Of a stretch of 64,000 nucleotides of DNA, positions 21,383 through 32,029 are shown in pieces. The notes beneath the pieces were generated by a model. The model was not told the DNA's origin, ran no database searches, and saw only the letters and a program-made list of their open reading frames with translations. The position numbers and the translations under genes are program-made. Position 1 is the stretch's first letter. Each line of letters starts with the position of its first letter. The stretch is from Chionoecetes opilio (Eukaryota > Arthropoda > Malacostraca > Decapoda > Majidae), in contig JACEEZ010019024.1 of the NCBI GenBank assembly GCA_016584305.1, positions 45,001-109,000 on the forward strand, read 5' to 3'.

Positions 21383-23766
21383 CACTGGTCGACACCAAAA
21401 ATGGTTCTGAGTTCATTGTGTGTGGGTTGGAAAGCATTTTCGCTGCTGATTTCAAAAATGGCATTGCTTTTTCTCTAGCACGTATAGTTTTTGAAATGTC
21501 GGCATTTAAAATTTTAATAGCTATTATAATTATATACGTATATATAATTATATAATTAATCGAAACAATCCCCCGACGTTAATATATATTACTCGTAATT
21601 AAATTATGGTGGTGCCTGCGGCTTTATTAGGACCTAATGTACATATCTGGCAAAAAATATACTTAAATTATGTTACTTTCACGTTTTAGCGTCCAGCAAT
21701 AGTCCCCTATCATGTTGGGACTGAATCGTCCTTGGTATCGGGTTTCCATGGTGGCAATGTCCTGGTGGAAACGTTCCCCCTGCTCATCACTGACCGCGCC
21801 AAGATTCGTTGGGAAGAAATCAAGATGTGAATGGAAAAAGTGGATTTTGAGTGACATCCGAGCCCCAAGCGCATGGTAACTCTTCAACATGTCATTTACA
21901 AGTTCCTCATAATTCGATGCTCAAACATTACCTAGGTAGTTCTTTATAACAGCCAAAAAGCTCTTCCAAGCAGCTTTCTCCAGGGCAGTTAGGCTCTTTA
22001 CAAAGTCATCATCATTGAGTAGTTGACGAATTTGAGGGCCATTGAAAACACCTGCCTTTACTTTGGCTTCAGATACAGTGTGTTCAAACTTTGCTAACAA
22101 ATACTGAAAGCCAGCACCATTTTGATCCATGGCCTTCACAAAAATTTTCATTAACCCAAGTTTCAGATGCAATGGAGATAAGTACACCTTTTCACTGTCA
22201 ACAAGAGGTTTGTACAGTTGAACCTGCCAGGTGAGTCTTTCGGTCGTGCTGGCCATTCCTTTTGTTTGTAATGTTTGCTGTCCGCTCTAGAGTCCCACAC
22301 ACAAAGAAAACACATGTGCTTAGTGTAACCTAACTGGAGTCCTAGAAGCAAGGAGATTACCTTCAGGTCCCCACACAGATTCCACTGATGTTCTTCATAT
22401 TAACAGCAGATAACAAAAGTCTTCATAGTTTCATAAGTTTCACTCATTTCATGGCCAGCGCAATTGGAACACTCGGAAGCTTATTTCCTTTATGCAGAAG
22501 AACGGCCTTTAGCGTGTTTTTTCCTGAATCTATGAACAGCCGCCACTCACTCTTATCATAAGTGTGAGACTCACGAAGTTGTTCCATGAGTGTGTCAACA
22601 TCAAAGCAGTAACAGAGCTTGCGTTCCATCTTGAAGAAGCTTGAAAGTTCTTTATGTTTACGACGAAACGTGGTGATGAGAACTCCTTCTTGTAGCAAAT
22701 TCCATTCCTTGAGACGAGATCCAAGGACTTCACTTTTCTCCTTGGGTAGATCTAGGTCCCTAGCAAGGTCATGTAGCATTTCCTGACTGATGAATTTGGA
22801 CTCTCTGTTGTCTGCCATTTATTGAAAGTCTGTATCCATGGGATTATCCTCCTCGTTCGAATCTGATTCACTTATAGCACTTGCAATTGGAACATTTGGA
22901 ACTGGGAGATCAGGACCATGTGGCACAGGCCTGATGGCAGAAGGTACGTCAAAATACCTGATTTTAGCTCGCGTTTTTACTGATATCCTTTGATGTTAGT
23001 GAGGCAGAAGTAGCAGTCAGTACTGTGATCCTTTTGTTCACGCCAAACCATTGGGATGCCGAATGCCATGCCTGATGGTCGTTTGCCACGCATCCATTCA
23101 TTCAAGTGGTTCACACAGGGGTTGCATGCTACGTGAAGGGCCCACTTCTTATCTTGATCACCTATACGGCACTTGAAGTAATGCAGATAAGCTGCTTTAA
23201 CATTCTTTGTAAGAGGTTTCTTCAGACTGTCAGGGGTAAAAATTCCACATATGTAACAAAAACTGTCCGATGCATTCACACAGTTACGGCGCTCCATCAC
23301 AGCCCGGTACAAGGTACTATATACGGTAAACCAACTAAAATTAGGACTCCACTAAATCAAACACATCATATCTGCAAAGAAAAAGAAAATGTTTAAACAT
23401 ATGTCAATAGCTGTACGATCAGTAGGTAAAAATGTACTACACGTACACAGCCTGCTAACCCCTCGCCAATACGCAGCGCGCACACCCTCCCCTGCTCACT
23501 GCACAAACCACACTGACTCAAAAACACTGCACTGCCCTAAATAGGCTTGAGAAAAGAAAAGATTAAGAGTTTAAAATGAAAACATTGGTGAAACCTATTT
23601 CTGCTGATTTTACCCATATTTTTTCATGAATTGCGTCTGGTTCTCAAAAACTGGACGTGATAGAGTTAATTGAACATCAGATTCGAGTTCAGCAGGGTCG
23701 ATTTACCTATAATCAGCTTCATTTAGTCCAGAACCATATCTTCGATTTTTTTTTTGTCGACCAGTG
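21383..23766 (-). mobile_element. Candidate DNA transposon with ~130-bp inverted ends
   Basis: Both ends start CACTGGTCGACA facing inward (21383 on +, 23766 on -). Both continue through GGTTCTG and CTGCTGA to a shared CTCTA/T-CACGT-AGTTTTTGA block near 21476-21496 and 23640-23660. The ends are thus imperfect inverted repeats of ~120-130 bp. Between them lies one broken minus-strand gene of an uncharacterised arthropod family (21663-23312). A target duplication is not clear: the flanks are AT-rich, ATAA on the left and ATAT on the right. The reading is that the gene travels inside the element. The alternative is chance enclosure of a retrocopy. Confidence 0.55.
21663..23312 (-). pseudogene. 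Broken gene of an uncharacterised arthropod family (GERFHQD-type)
   Basis: Reading the minus strand, family blocks run in order. 23312-22977 has a cysteine-rich N-terminus (FCYICG..., GDQDKKWALHVACNPCVN, DCYFCLTNIKG). Next come a PSAIRPVPHGPDLPVP linker (~22900) and EWRLFIDSGKNTLKAVLLH (~22490-22550). GDLKVISLLLGLQLGYTK and CFLCVWDSRA follow at ~22270-22370, then LSPLHLKLGLMKIFVKAMDQ (~22130-22190). MSLKIHFFHSHLDFFP and GAVSDEQGERFHQDI...RYQGRF...DYCWTLKRE close it (21670-21860). I know these blocks from a large family of 'uncharacterized' crustacean and insect proteins, possibly the one labelled Cc8L18.2-like. Frame breaks occur near 22980, 22440 and 22300 and around 21900-21920, with stops near 22820 and 22400. 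No function should be assigned. Confidence 0.78.
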
Positions 23767-24738
23767 ATATATTCAGTTACCTTAATTAAAGGAAAACTTT
23801 GTTATGATGACTATAGAGGCTCTCAACATTTGCATACACTTATGAACACCATACATTATGTATAACTATCCTGAGCGAAGAGAACCAGGTGTGCCTCCGT
23901 CACCACATTCTTGATTTTTTTGAACTGAAGATTTGAGATTTCTGGAAAATGAAGGTTTCAAGATAGTCATCATCATCAATGAGGAGCATATGTACATTAG
24001 GGACACATGCATTGCTTACTCACATAAACTCTGTATTCACTGACATTAAACCCACACATAAACTCTGCATTCCTTGATAATAAATCCTCACATTTAAACC
24101 CCTCAAGTATTCCCTCACATAAACTCTGTGCGTACACTGTATTCGCACAGGGTTCTCTGAGAGCTACCCTGCAAGCACCTACCCATTTTGAACAATACAC
24201 CTAATCTTATGATTTTGTTTGAGCCTCACAAGTTCTTTATATTTTCCCTTGGTATTCATGGTTTTCTCTCACACATACAACAAATACACACACAGAGCTT
24301 CCAGGACAAGTTTCTTTTCTCATATTGGTGGATTTTATATTTATGAACTATGGAACTATTTTTTATAAATGGCCACTCCAGTAATACCATGTGACTCTGT
24401 GAGAGAGCTAATTTCCAAAGGTCTGAATTTATATCTTATGTATGTCTACTTTGATGTCTAAAGAATTATACATAGAGTAATTGCGTCCCCGTTGAATCAA
24501 GCCTGTGTATCTCACTCCAAAACCATGTGTTGTGGACTTCAATGGAATTTATTTTACATCCCTGCATGAAACACTCTCAAAACACAATTTTTTCAAATTC
24601 ATTTCACAATCATGCAGTCTAAGTGGTATTGTAAAATATAAGAAATACGCAGAAAGCAAGAACCATTATCTACATGGAATCAACATGTATATACAATATA
24701 CTATTAAATACACCCCCTATTTAACTGGTATAAAAGTG
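23767..24738. other. Unassigned DNA, no gene seen
   Basis: No supported gene. CACATAAACTCTG recurs three to four times irregularly at 24019-24130, a weak short-repeat cluster. Confidence 0.5.
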
Positions 24739-25254
24739 TTTTTTTTTTTTTTTTTTTTACATCATAAAGGACTGGCCAAGGCCACAACAAAAAGAGGTAA
24801 CACAAAGCCCGCTTAGCTGCCAGTCCCTATAAAGAAGAGAGTAAGAGAATACAAAAAGGGGGCCAATTTAGTTCGGTAGGTGTCTTGTTACTCTTCTCTT
24901 GAAAAGATTTTAGTCCTAGGAAGGTGGAAAAATAGAAACAGGAAGAGAGTTCCAGAGCTTACCAGTGAAAGGGATGAAAGAGTAAAGATACTTATTAAAT
25001 CTTGAATTAGGAAGATGGACAGAATAGGGATGAGAATGAGTAGAAAGTCTTGTGCAGTGAGGCCGCAGAAGGGGGGGAGGCATGCAGTTAGCAAGTTCAT
25101 AAGAGCAGTGAGCATGAAAATATAGCAAGAGAAGCAACATTGCGGCGGTGAATTAAAGATTGAAGACAGTCAGTCTAGGATGGGAGTTGATGAGACGAAA
25201 AGCTTTTGACTCAACCCTGTTTTAGGAGACTGTATGAGTGGATCCTCCCCAAAC
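24739..25254 (-). mobile_element. LINE-A copy, 3' segment of a twin-primed insertion
   Basis: Minus-strand 3' end of LINE-A with its poly(A) seen as T20 at 24739-24758. It then runs through the 3' UTR and RT C-terminal region up to GAGTGGATCCTCCCCAAAC, matching 18.31-18.85 kb. At about 25254/25255 the text switches to the opposite strand and to an upstream part of the same LINE (next entries). That is the structure expected from twin priming. Confidence 0.88.
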
Positions 25255-25379
25255 TTGGGCTTATTCTCATGCTGTCCGAGATAGAGAGGTGGCTCACAAA
25301 CGGTACCGTAAGCATCCATCTCCTGAAACTCATGCCCTTTATATTTCTGCCCGTAATCATGCCAAATCTTTACTTCAAC
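25255..25379 (+). mobile_element. LINE-A copy, inverted 5' segment (part 1)
   Basis: Plus-strand LINE-A linker region upstream of RT. It encodes SHAVRDREVAHKRYRKHPS followed by PETHALYISARNHAKSLLQ. It is the junction end of the inverted segment and is interrupted at 25379 by a DNA element. It resumes at 27989 with a duplicated CTTCAAC. Confidence 0.85.
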
Positions 25380-25502
25380 CAAAGACTACTGTATACTGGA
25401 CTTGCTACTCGTGCCCCGCGCCAACCCGCCCATGACCAGTGGAGGCCAGTTTTGCGATTCCTGACATATTCGAACATCACTCCCATCTCCCTTCCTATGG
25501 TT

Positions 25503-26140
25503 TATCAGTATAAATGATATACCATTATCTTCGTAAATGTTTGTTCTATACTTTATCAAATAAAAAACAGTAAAATACACTAAAGAAATGTCATTATGAG
25601 AGAGTGAAGAAATATGCATGAACTCAATATTCACTTAAACTCTTCGCCATTTAATAGTTTGCGAGAAAACATTTTACATGAAACATAGCAATTGAAGCGG
25701 ATTTTCATTAGATTTCCATTGATATATTTCGTTTTCTGATAAATTAATTAGAACCATGCATACATTAGCGTTAACTAAATATATAACATTATCAATCGGA
25801 ACGGCAAGTAAAAAAGTGTTCCATGAATACAGTAGAGTATTGTTTTTCAGTATAAATGATACACTGTTATCTTTGTAAATGTTTGTTCTATAATATTATC
25901 AAATAAAAAACTGTGAAATATACTAAAGAAATGCCATTATGAGACTGAAAAAATATGCATGAACTTAATATTCACTTAACTCTTCGCTATTTAATATTTT
26001 GCGTGAAAACTTTTTACATTAAACATATCAATATAAGCGGAATTTTAGTACCTTTCCATTGATATATTTCGTTTTCTGATAAATGAATTAGAATTATGTA
26101 TAAATTAGCGTTAACTAAAACAATTACATCATCAATCGGG
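25503..26140. repeat. Tandem duplication inside the left arm
   Basis: About 340 bp repeated in tandem with divergence. Both units start CAGTATAAATGATA, share TTTGTTCTATA-TTATCAAATAAAAAA and ATATGCATGAACT, and end TTAGCGTTAACTAAA...TCATCAATCGG. A third, inverted copy forms the right arm at 27600-27880. Confidence 0.85.
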
Positions 26141-26702
26141 TAATTTTCCCGATTTATGAGGTTATTGTCCAAGCGAGCTTGAGCACCTATTTCAGTCGAA
26201 ATCAGGTGTCATATAGGCTTGTAAAATATTTCCACGAATTCTTCTTCTTCTTCTTGTGACTACTTTTGTAGGCAACGGGTATACAGTCGTAAAGGAAGAA
26301 ATTTGGCACAAAAGGTTATATTTCGTCTCTTAACTCATTGTCCAAGCGAGCGAAGCGAGTTTTTAGCATTTATGCTAAAATTCGTAATATATTGTGCCTG
26401 GCGACATTAGTGCAGTGGCGAAAGTAGTGCATTAGTGTAGTGGAAATAAAAAAAATTCGACTTGTAGCCTTCACAATAGCAGTGTCTGAGCCGAGGAAGC
26501 AGGCTGCTTGTTGTTAGGTCTCATATAACCACTCTAACTCGTGTTTCTAATGCCGTGATAGGTGTTATTTAGGGTTAGCGTGGTGTTATATACGTGGTAG
26601 GGTGTGTGTGAGGTGTTAAATATGCCATTTCAGCCGTGGGTACAGAGAGGAGTTGTCCAAGCGAACGAAGGGAGCTTGGAGCTTGATTCGCATATAAACA
26701 AT

Positions 26703-27370
26703 TATGAAATACCACCACCACCACCCCACCACCACCCCCGCCACCACCACCCCCACCACCACCATACCACCACCACCACCACCACCACCACCACCATCAT
26801 TACCACCACCACCACCACCACCATACCACCACACCACCACACCACCACCACCACCACCACCACCACCACACCACGATCACCACCACCACCACCACCACCA
26901 CCCCCACACCACCACCACCACCACCACCACCACCCAATACCACCACCACCACCACCACCACCACCACCACCACACACCACCACCACCACCACCATCACCA
27001 TCACCATCACTACCACCACCACCACCACCACCACACCACACACCACCACCACCACCACCACCACCATCACCACCACCACCCCCATCCCCACCACCACCAC
27101 ACCACCATCACCACCACCACCACCACCACCACCACCACACCACACCACCACCACCACCCACCACCACCACCACCACCACACACCACCACATCACCACCAC
27201 TACACCCCCATCACCACATCACCACCACCACACCACCACCACCACCCACCACCACCACCACACCACCACCACCACCATCACCATCACCACCATCACCACA
27301 ACCACCACCATCACCACAACAACCACCATCACCACCACCACACACCACCACCACCACCGCCATCACCACA
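26703..27370. repeat. (CAC)n trinucleotide array
   Basis: About 670 bp of CAC/CCA repeats with C, CAT and CACA interruptions. Open frames in all phases are His/Pro/Thr (or Gly/Val/Trp on the minus strand) homopolymer artefacts. It lies near the centre of the inverted-repeat element. Confidence 0.96.
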
Positions 27371-27988
27371 CCTTTTTTTTACAACTTTCTTTTAGAACTT
27401 TTTTCAAGAACAATTTAGCACTTCTCTTTTCTTCGTAAAAAGTAAAGAAAATCAAAGAAGGGGATGGTGAAGGTTAGGTTGGGTTAGGTCAGGTTGTAAT
27501 AGAAGTATTTTAAGGTGAGGGTATTTAAAAAGTTGACTTAATCCTGTGCGAGCTTGGACACGTTCCACATCTTTAGTGTGGACGTCTATTTCCTAGTTTA
27601 TTTAGTTAACGCCAATTTATAAATAGAAACAATTCTTTTATCAGAAAACGAAAATATAAATGGAAAGCTAATAATATTCCGCTTCATTGATATGTTCATG
27701 TAAAATGTTTTATCGCAAAATATTAAATGATGAAGAGTTTAAATGAATATTAAGTTCATGCATATTTCTTCACTCTCTCATAATAGCATTTCTTTAGTGT
27801 ATTTTACTGTTTTTTTTATTTGATGATATTATAGAATAATCATTTACGAATATAACATATATCATTTTTACTGATAAACCATAGGAAGGGAGATGGGAGT
27901 GATGTTCGAAAATGTCAGGAATTGCAAAACTGGCCTCCACTGGAAATAGCCAAACTGAGTAGCAAGTCCAAGTATACAATAGTCTTTG

Positions 27989-29107
27989 CTTCAACTTACC
28001 AAAAATCTTTTATTTTTTAGAAAATGTCAAATCTTTCAGAATCAAATTCCTCTCGTGACTTCTGGCATCTAGCAAATAACATCTCTTAACAATTTTTCTT
28101 CTTCATCTTTCTCTCCCATGCTTCACCCAGATGGCTCCCCCAGCTGCTTCATCTATTTCTAAGGCTGAACTCTTCGCTCAAACCTTTGCTGAAAATTTCA
28201 CTCTGGTTGATGAAGGGCTTGTTCCTCCTTCTCCTCCACCCTCTGATATATTATGCCTTTGTCATTAAGATCCTTCGGAATGATGTTTTCTTTGCCCTTT
28301 CTGGCCTAGATCCTCGGAAGGCTTACGGCCCTGACGGGAGTCCCTCCTATTTTTTCTCAAAAACTGTGCTTCTGTTCTTGCACCCTGCCTGTTCAAAACT
28401 TTTCCGGGTCTTTGTCTATTTACTTCAACCTTTCCTTCTTGCTGGAAATTTGCTCACATCCAACCTGTTCTAAGAAGGGTGACCGTTCTAATCCTTAAAA
28501 CTACCGTCCTATAGCTTTGACTTCCTGCCTTTCTAAAGTTTGGAATCTATACTTAATAAGAAGATTCTTAAGCATCTATCTGCTCACAATCTCTATTGAT
28601 CGTCAGTAGGGTTTCCGTAAAGGGCGATCTTCTAGCTTTCCGAACTAAATCTTGGTCATCCTCCTTTAGGGGTTTCAATGAAACTTTTGCTTTTTGCCCT
28701 TAAACATTCAAAAGCTTTGATAGAGTCTGGCACAAATTTTTAAATTTTTCCAAAACTACCCTCATTCGGTTTCTATCCTTCTCTCTGTACCTTCATCTGA
28801 AGTTTTTTTTAAAAACCGTTCAATTGCATGCAGCTACTGTAGACGGACATGTTCTTCTCCTAAATCTATCGTTAGTGGTGTTCCCAGGGTTCTGTCTTAT
28901 CACCCCTCTCTTTCTATTATTCATTAATGATCTTCTAAGCCCTAACCCCAAAGCCCTACCCCACTCCTACGCTGATGATTCTACCCTGCATTTTTCAACG
29001 TCGTTTATTAGACTTTCCCAAACTCAACAGGAACTAAGTGATTCACGGAGAGATGCCACCGAACGCCTAACTTCTGATCTTTCTATAATTTATGATTGGG
29101 ACAAATA
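27989..29107 (+). pseudogene. LINE-A copy, inverted 5' segment (part 2), RT fragment
   Basis: Continuation of the LINE-A segment left at 25379, on the plus strand. It holds the linker, then the RT N-terminal palm (KILRNDVFFALSGLDPRKAYG, ~28265-28335), the NYRPIALTS region (~28500), FINDLLS (~28920) and YADD (~28967-28978). It ends at IIYDWDK near 29107. The outer edge of an inverted twin-primed segment should be its 3'-most point, as seen here. Several frame breaks and stops make it inactive. The ~330 bp between this edge and the start of the 24739-25254 segment is missing. Confidence 0.85.
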
Positions 29108-29627
29108 GTCCATTTCCCTTTATGTACTTTCGTTGAAGTTTTTTGGAGATATGCAAAACTATACATTTATAAAGCTTAGGACCTATGAAACCGGAAAAAT
29201 AAATGTTTTACATTTTTTTTCAAAATTATGGCGACCAGTTTGGATTTTCAAAATGGCTGCCATTTTCGCATGGTTTTTTCACGATATCTCTGATTCTAAT
29301 GGTGGTAGACATCTGATCTTGGTGTCTAAATATACATTTTAAGGGCGAGGAATATAATGGATCGTGTTTTTGCAATAAATCATTATACTTATGCTCGTAT
29401 TTGTAGTCACATACCATGTTTGTTCGTGGTAATTGCTATGATTTTGTTCATTTCTACTCAGTCAAAATTATTCACTTGATCTTGTAGCTGCCATGGAAAA
29501 GTACTAGAGCAATCATACAGTACTCCTATTGCAATCACAACAGAGCTGGCATGACATATTGATTAAATTCAAAAAAGTTATTCTCAAAGCCCTCAAAGAA
29601 CGTATATAAACTCAGTTAATGCATACA
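29108..29627. other. Unassigned DNA, no gene seen
   Basis: No supported frame. A stretch around 29235-29275 (TTTTCAAAATGGCTGCCATTTT) is an imperfect inverted motif of a kind often seen in dispersed repeats, but I cannot name it. Confidence 0.4.
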
Positions 29628-30260
29628 CTAGCCGCAAAGCCGCCCTCCGGGCGGACTTTTTGGGCTAGCTCCTGCGGAGGGCTATTGGTGGGCCCTTTGG
29701 CCCACCGTGACCTGTGTTTGGTGGGTCTTCGGCCCAAACCCAAAAACAGACTCTCCAGATAGCCCCTTCTAACTTTCCTGAAAATCATGGGGTGTAGAAA
29801 TTATGTATTAACGCCAACCCCTTCACATCACCCCCAAAACCCCATTCACTCACCCATACCCATCACCCCCCCCATAACCCATCACCACACACCCAAATTT
29901 ACTCACCCATTACCCATCACCCCCCCACCTATTCCCTAACCCATCACCCATCACCCCCCACCCATTAACTCACCCATCACCCCACACCCATTAGCCATCA
30001 CTCACACCATACCCATCACCCTACATCAAGGTTTCCTCAATTCTCGCAACCCACATTTTTTTTCTTCACAATTCTCGCTAATAGGCTGCTAAAACAAAAG
30101 AAAAAAAAGTGATCGGATCATCTCATAAGTGGGCTTAAAACCTTCCCCTGGTCGAGCTGGTTCCAAAACTGTGCCATATGAGGGGATTCCGCCACAGGGG
30201 GCGGCACCTATCGCGGAAGACAGACGACGCACCCCAATTTTTTGCTTATATTATTATAGA
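29628..30260 (-). mobile_element. Non-autonomous Helitron (copy 1)
   Basis: Read on the minus strand it starts TCTATAATAATATAAGC (from 30260) and ends with a hairpin CCGCCC-GGA-GGGCGG, eight bases, then CTAG (29631-29628). It lies between A and T with no target duplication, the classic Helitron signature. Inside are a second hairpin pair around GGTGGG...CCCACC and a minisatellite of GGGTGATGGGTAATGGGTGA type (29860-30030). There is no Rep/helicase frame. A second copy in opposite orientation is at 38638-39311. Confidence 0.8.
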
Positions 30261-31119
30261 TATAAAACACCATTTTTAAAGATAATAGTGAATGTAACTA
30301 GTGATATAAAAGTTAAAAAATCCCCTAAAGGAATGAAAAACAAAAAACAAAAAGAATGAAAAATGTACGTGCATACTGTATTTATTCCCCCTACCACGCA
30401 CTATGACCATTGGTTACAAAAACATATATAGTACACACTTTCTTTCATTTCTAACATGGATAGGCGGACATATGAATAACATTGGAAAGATAATGCTTTA
30501 TTTAAGGGTTTTAAGAATATATATAAGCACAATATTAACGGAATGTTTTTTATCGCCGTCCTAAAAACTCGTATCATCGAACATATAAACAATAATTAGC
30601 TCATATTGCGGAGAAGGGTGCAAATATCATGAATCTCATATCGAATTTTCGTATAACTAATGCTGATATTATGACACAAATGTACTATATATTAAAACTT
30701 AGTTTTGTTGGTGAAAACCTGATATTCTACATAACACTAAGATGTAACTTATTTGGGCTACAATAACATCAAATATTGGTCTCTAGAACTCTCATGCCCA
30801 CAAAACATACACTGTTGAATAAGATTCACAGGCTTCATTTGGATTTCATGCACTCATGTAGAATGTTATACCTTAAACTCAAACAAGGGTACAGGAGTCT
30901 CCACTTGCTCCTGTCTATACACTTATTTCATCCTTATTCACTCCAGTCCTGTTATTTTCATATATGACCTAACACACAAACACCCACTCCCATTGTAAAT
31001 ATTGGCTCCAAAATGGGGGGCTCCACATTTTGAGTTTTTTCGGAGTACAAGTGTTTAAATTAAATTTTGGATTCAAAGTGCATATATGAGTGCTTTATGT
31101 ACTAGAGCGACTAATTAAG
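30261..31119. other. Unassigned DNA, possibly 5' part of the following LINE-B
   Basis: AT-rich; no supported frame. It may contain the LINE-B 5' UTR just before 31120, but there is no second copy in the window to compare. Confidence 0.4.
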
Positions 31120-31261
31120 ATGAGTGAGCCTGAAACTCTTGCTGGTATGGCATGCTTTCAGGTATTCGACCAGCCAGCTGTCTGATGACAGACAGCTGGC
31201 TTGAAGACTAGGATGGCAAAAGAATCATAGATGTAAAGAAAATAGTGGAAAACACTACTGG

Positions 31262-31970
31262 TGTGGGAATTAATTGATAGGATGACTTGAATGGTTACAC
31301 CCCTAAATATAATTAAAAACACTGGTGCTTGAATTAAAACTCATAACTGAAAAAGATAATTAAATTAAGGGAAACTTGAAATTAACTAACTACCACTAAA
31401 ATGTTTACCTGGTGGTAGTTGGTGGCTGTCCAAAAAATATCACCCAGCTAAAACCTTATTATTGAGATCTCAATAAGCTAGGAGCATTTGTAATGGATTA
31501 ACTGCCAGGCTCCTGCAAAATTGTTAATTAGCTGGTGACGTCTTAGATTTTTGAAGAATGGTGTTTGTAGACAATATGGCGGGTGCCGTGGTAACCTTCT
31601 CGAGTATCAAGCCGAATCATGGACCGGGGATATTGGGTTTTAGTAACCCATACTCTCCATGAATATTATTTACAATATTACACGAAAAACACTCAGGTGT
31701 CTCTAAATGTGTATAAAGAGCAAAGTAGCGATGAACTGCTCCTCTTGGCGGTGTCTGACTGAATGGGTGAGTCAGCTGGATTTCCTCTGACGTCGCTTTG
31801 CTCCAAAAGATTACGATCCCAAATTAATTTCCCAATAAATTATATACTCCTATGTTTACTACTATTAATTTTAGCAATATTCTTAATTATCTCTTAAGTT
31901 ATCTTCTTATTCTTTTAAGAGTTGACATATCTTCTTATCTTGATTCTTCTTAAATTGAAATTTTCCGACA
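31262..31970 (-). repeat. BEL/Pao 3' LTR
   Basis: 709 bp, homologous to 35590-36254. It contains ~45 bases of TTAAGTTATCTTCTTATTC...-type sequence near 31905-31950 that the other LTR lacks. Confidence 0.88.
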
Positions 31971-32029
31971 TTCTGGGCCAAGGAAAGATTTAATTAAAAT
32001 AAATTAAATAAAAGCTGACCTTCCTCAAT

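Larger units (their letters stand above)
25380..27988. mobile_element. Long-inverted-repeat DNA element inserted in LINE-A
   Basis: Insertion of 2609 bp with a 7-bp target duplication CTTCAAC (25373-25379 and 27989-27995). The ends are inverted: CAAAGACTACTGTATAC on the left, and CAAAGACTATTGTATAC read inward from the right. Homology of the two arms continues for several hundred bases (25380-~25770 against 27620-27988 inverted). The left arm contains a second, diverged copy of itself in tandem (~25503-25845 and ~25849-26140). The middle holds GTCCAAGCGAGC motifs and a (CAC)n core at 26703-27370. There is no transposase frame, so it is non-autonomous. The superfamily is unresolved: 7 bp is unusual, and an 8-bp hAT-like duplication would need one mismatch. 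Confidence 0.78.

Noticed and set aside
26604..27438. Several overlapping long frames, His/Pro/Thr rich
   Set aside because: Products of the (CAC)n array in every phase; no unique sequence.
31173..31211. Perfect 12-bp-stem hairpin followed by CTAG, like a Helitron 3' end
   Set aside because: The next base is G, not T. The stretch also reads as LINE-B ORF1 coding sequence that continues across the BEL/Pao insertion, so it is probably chance.
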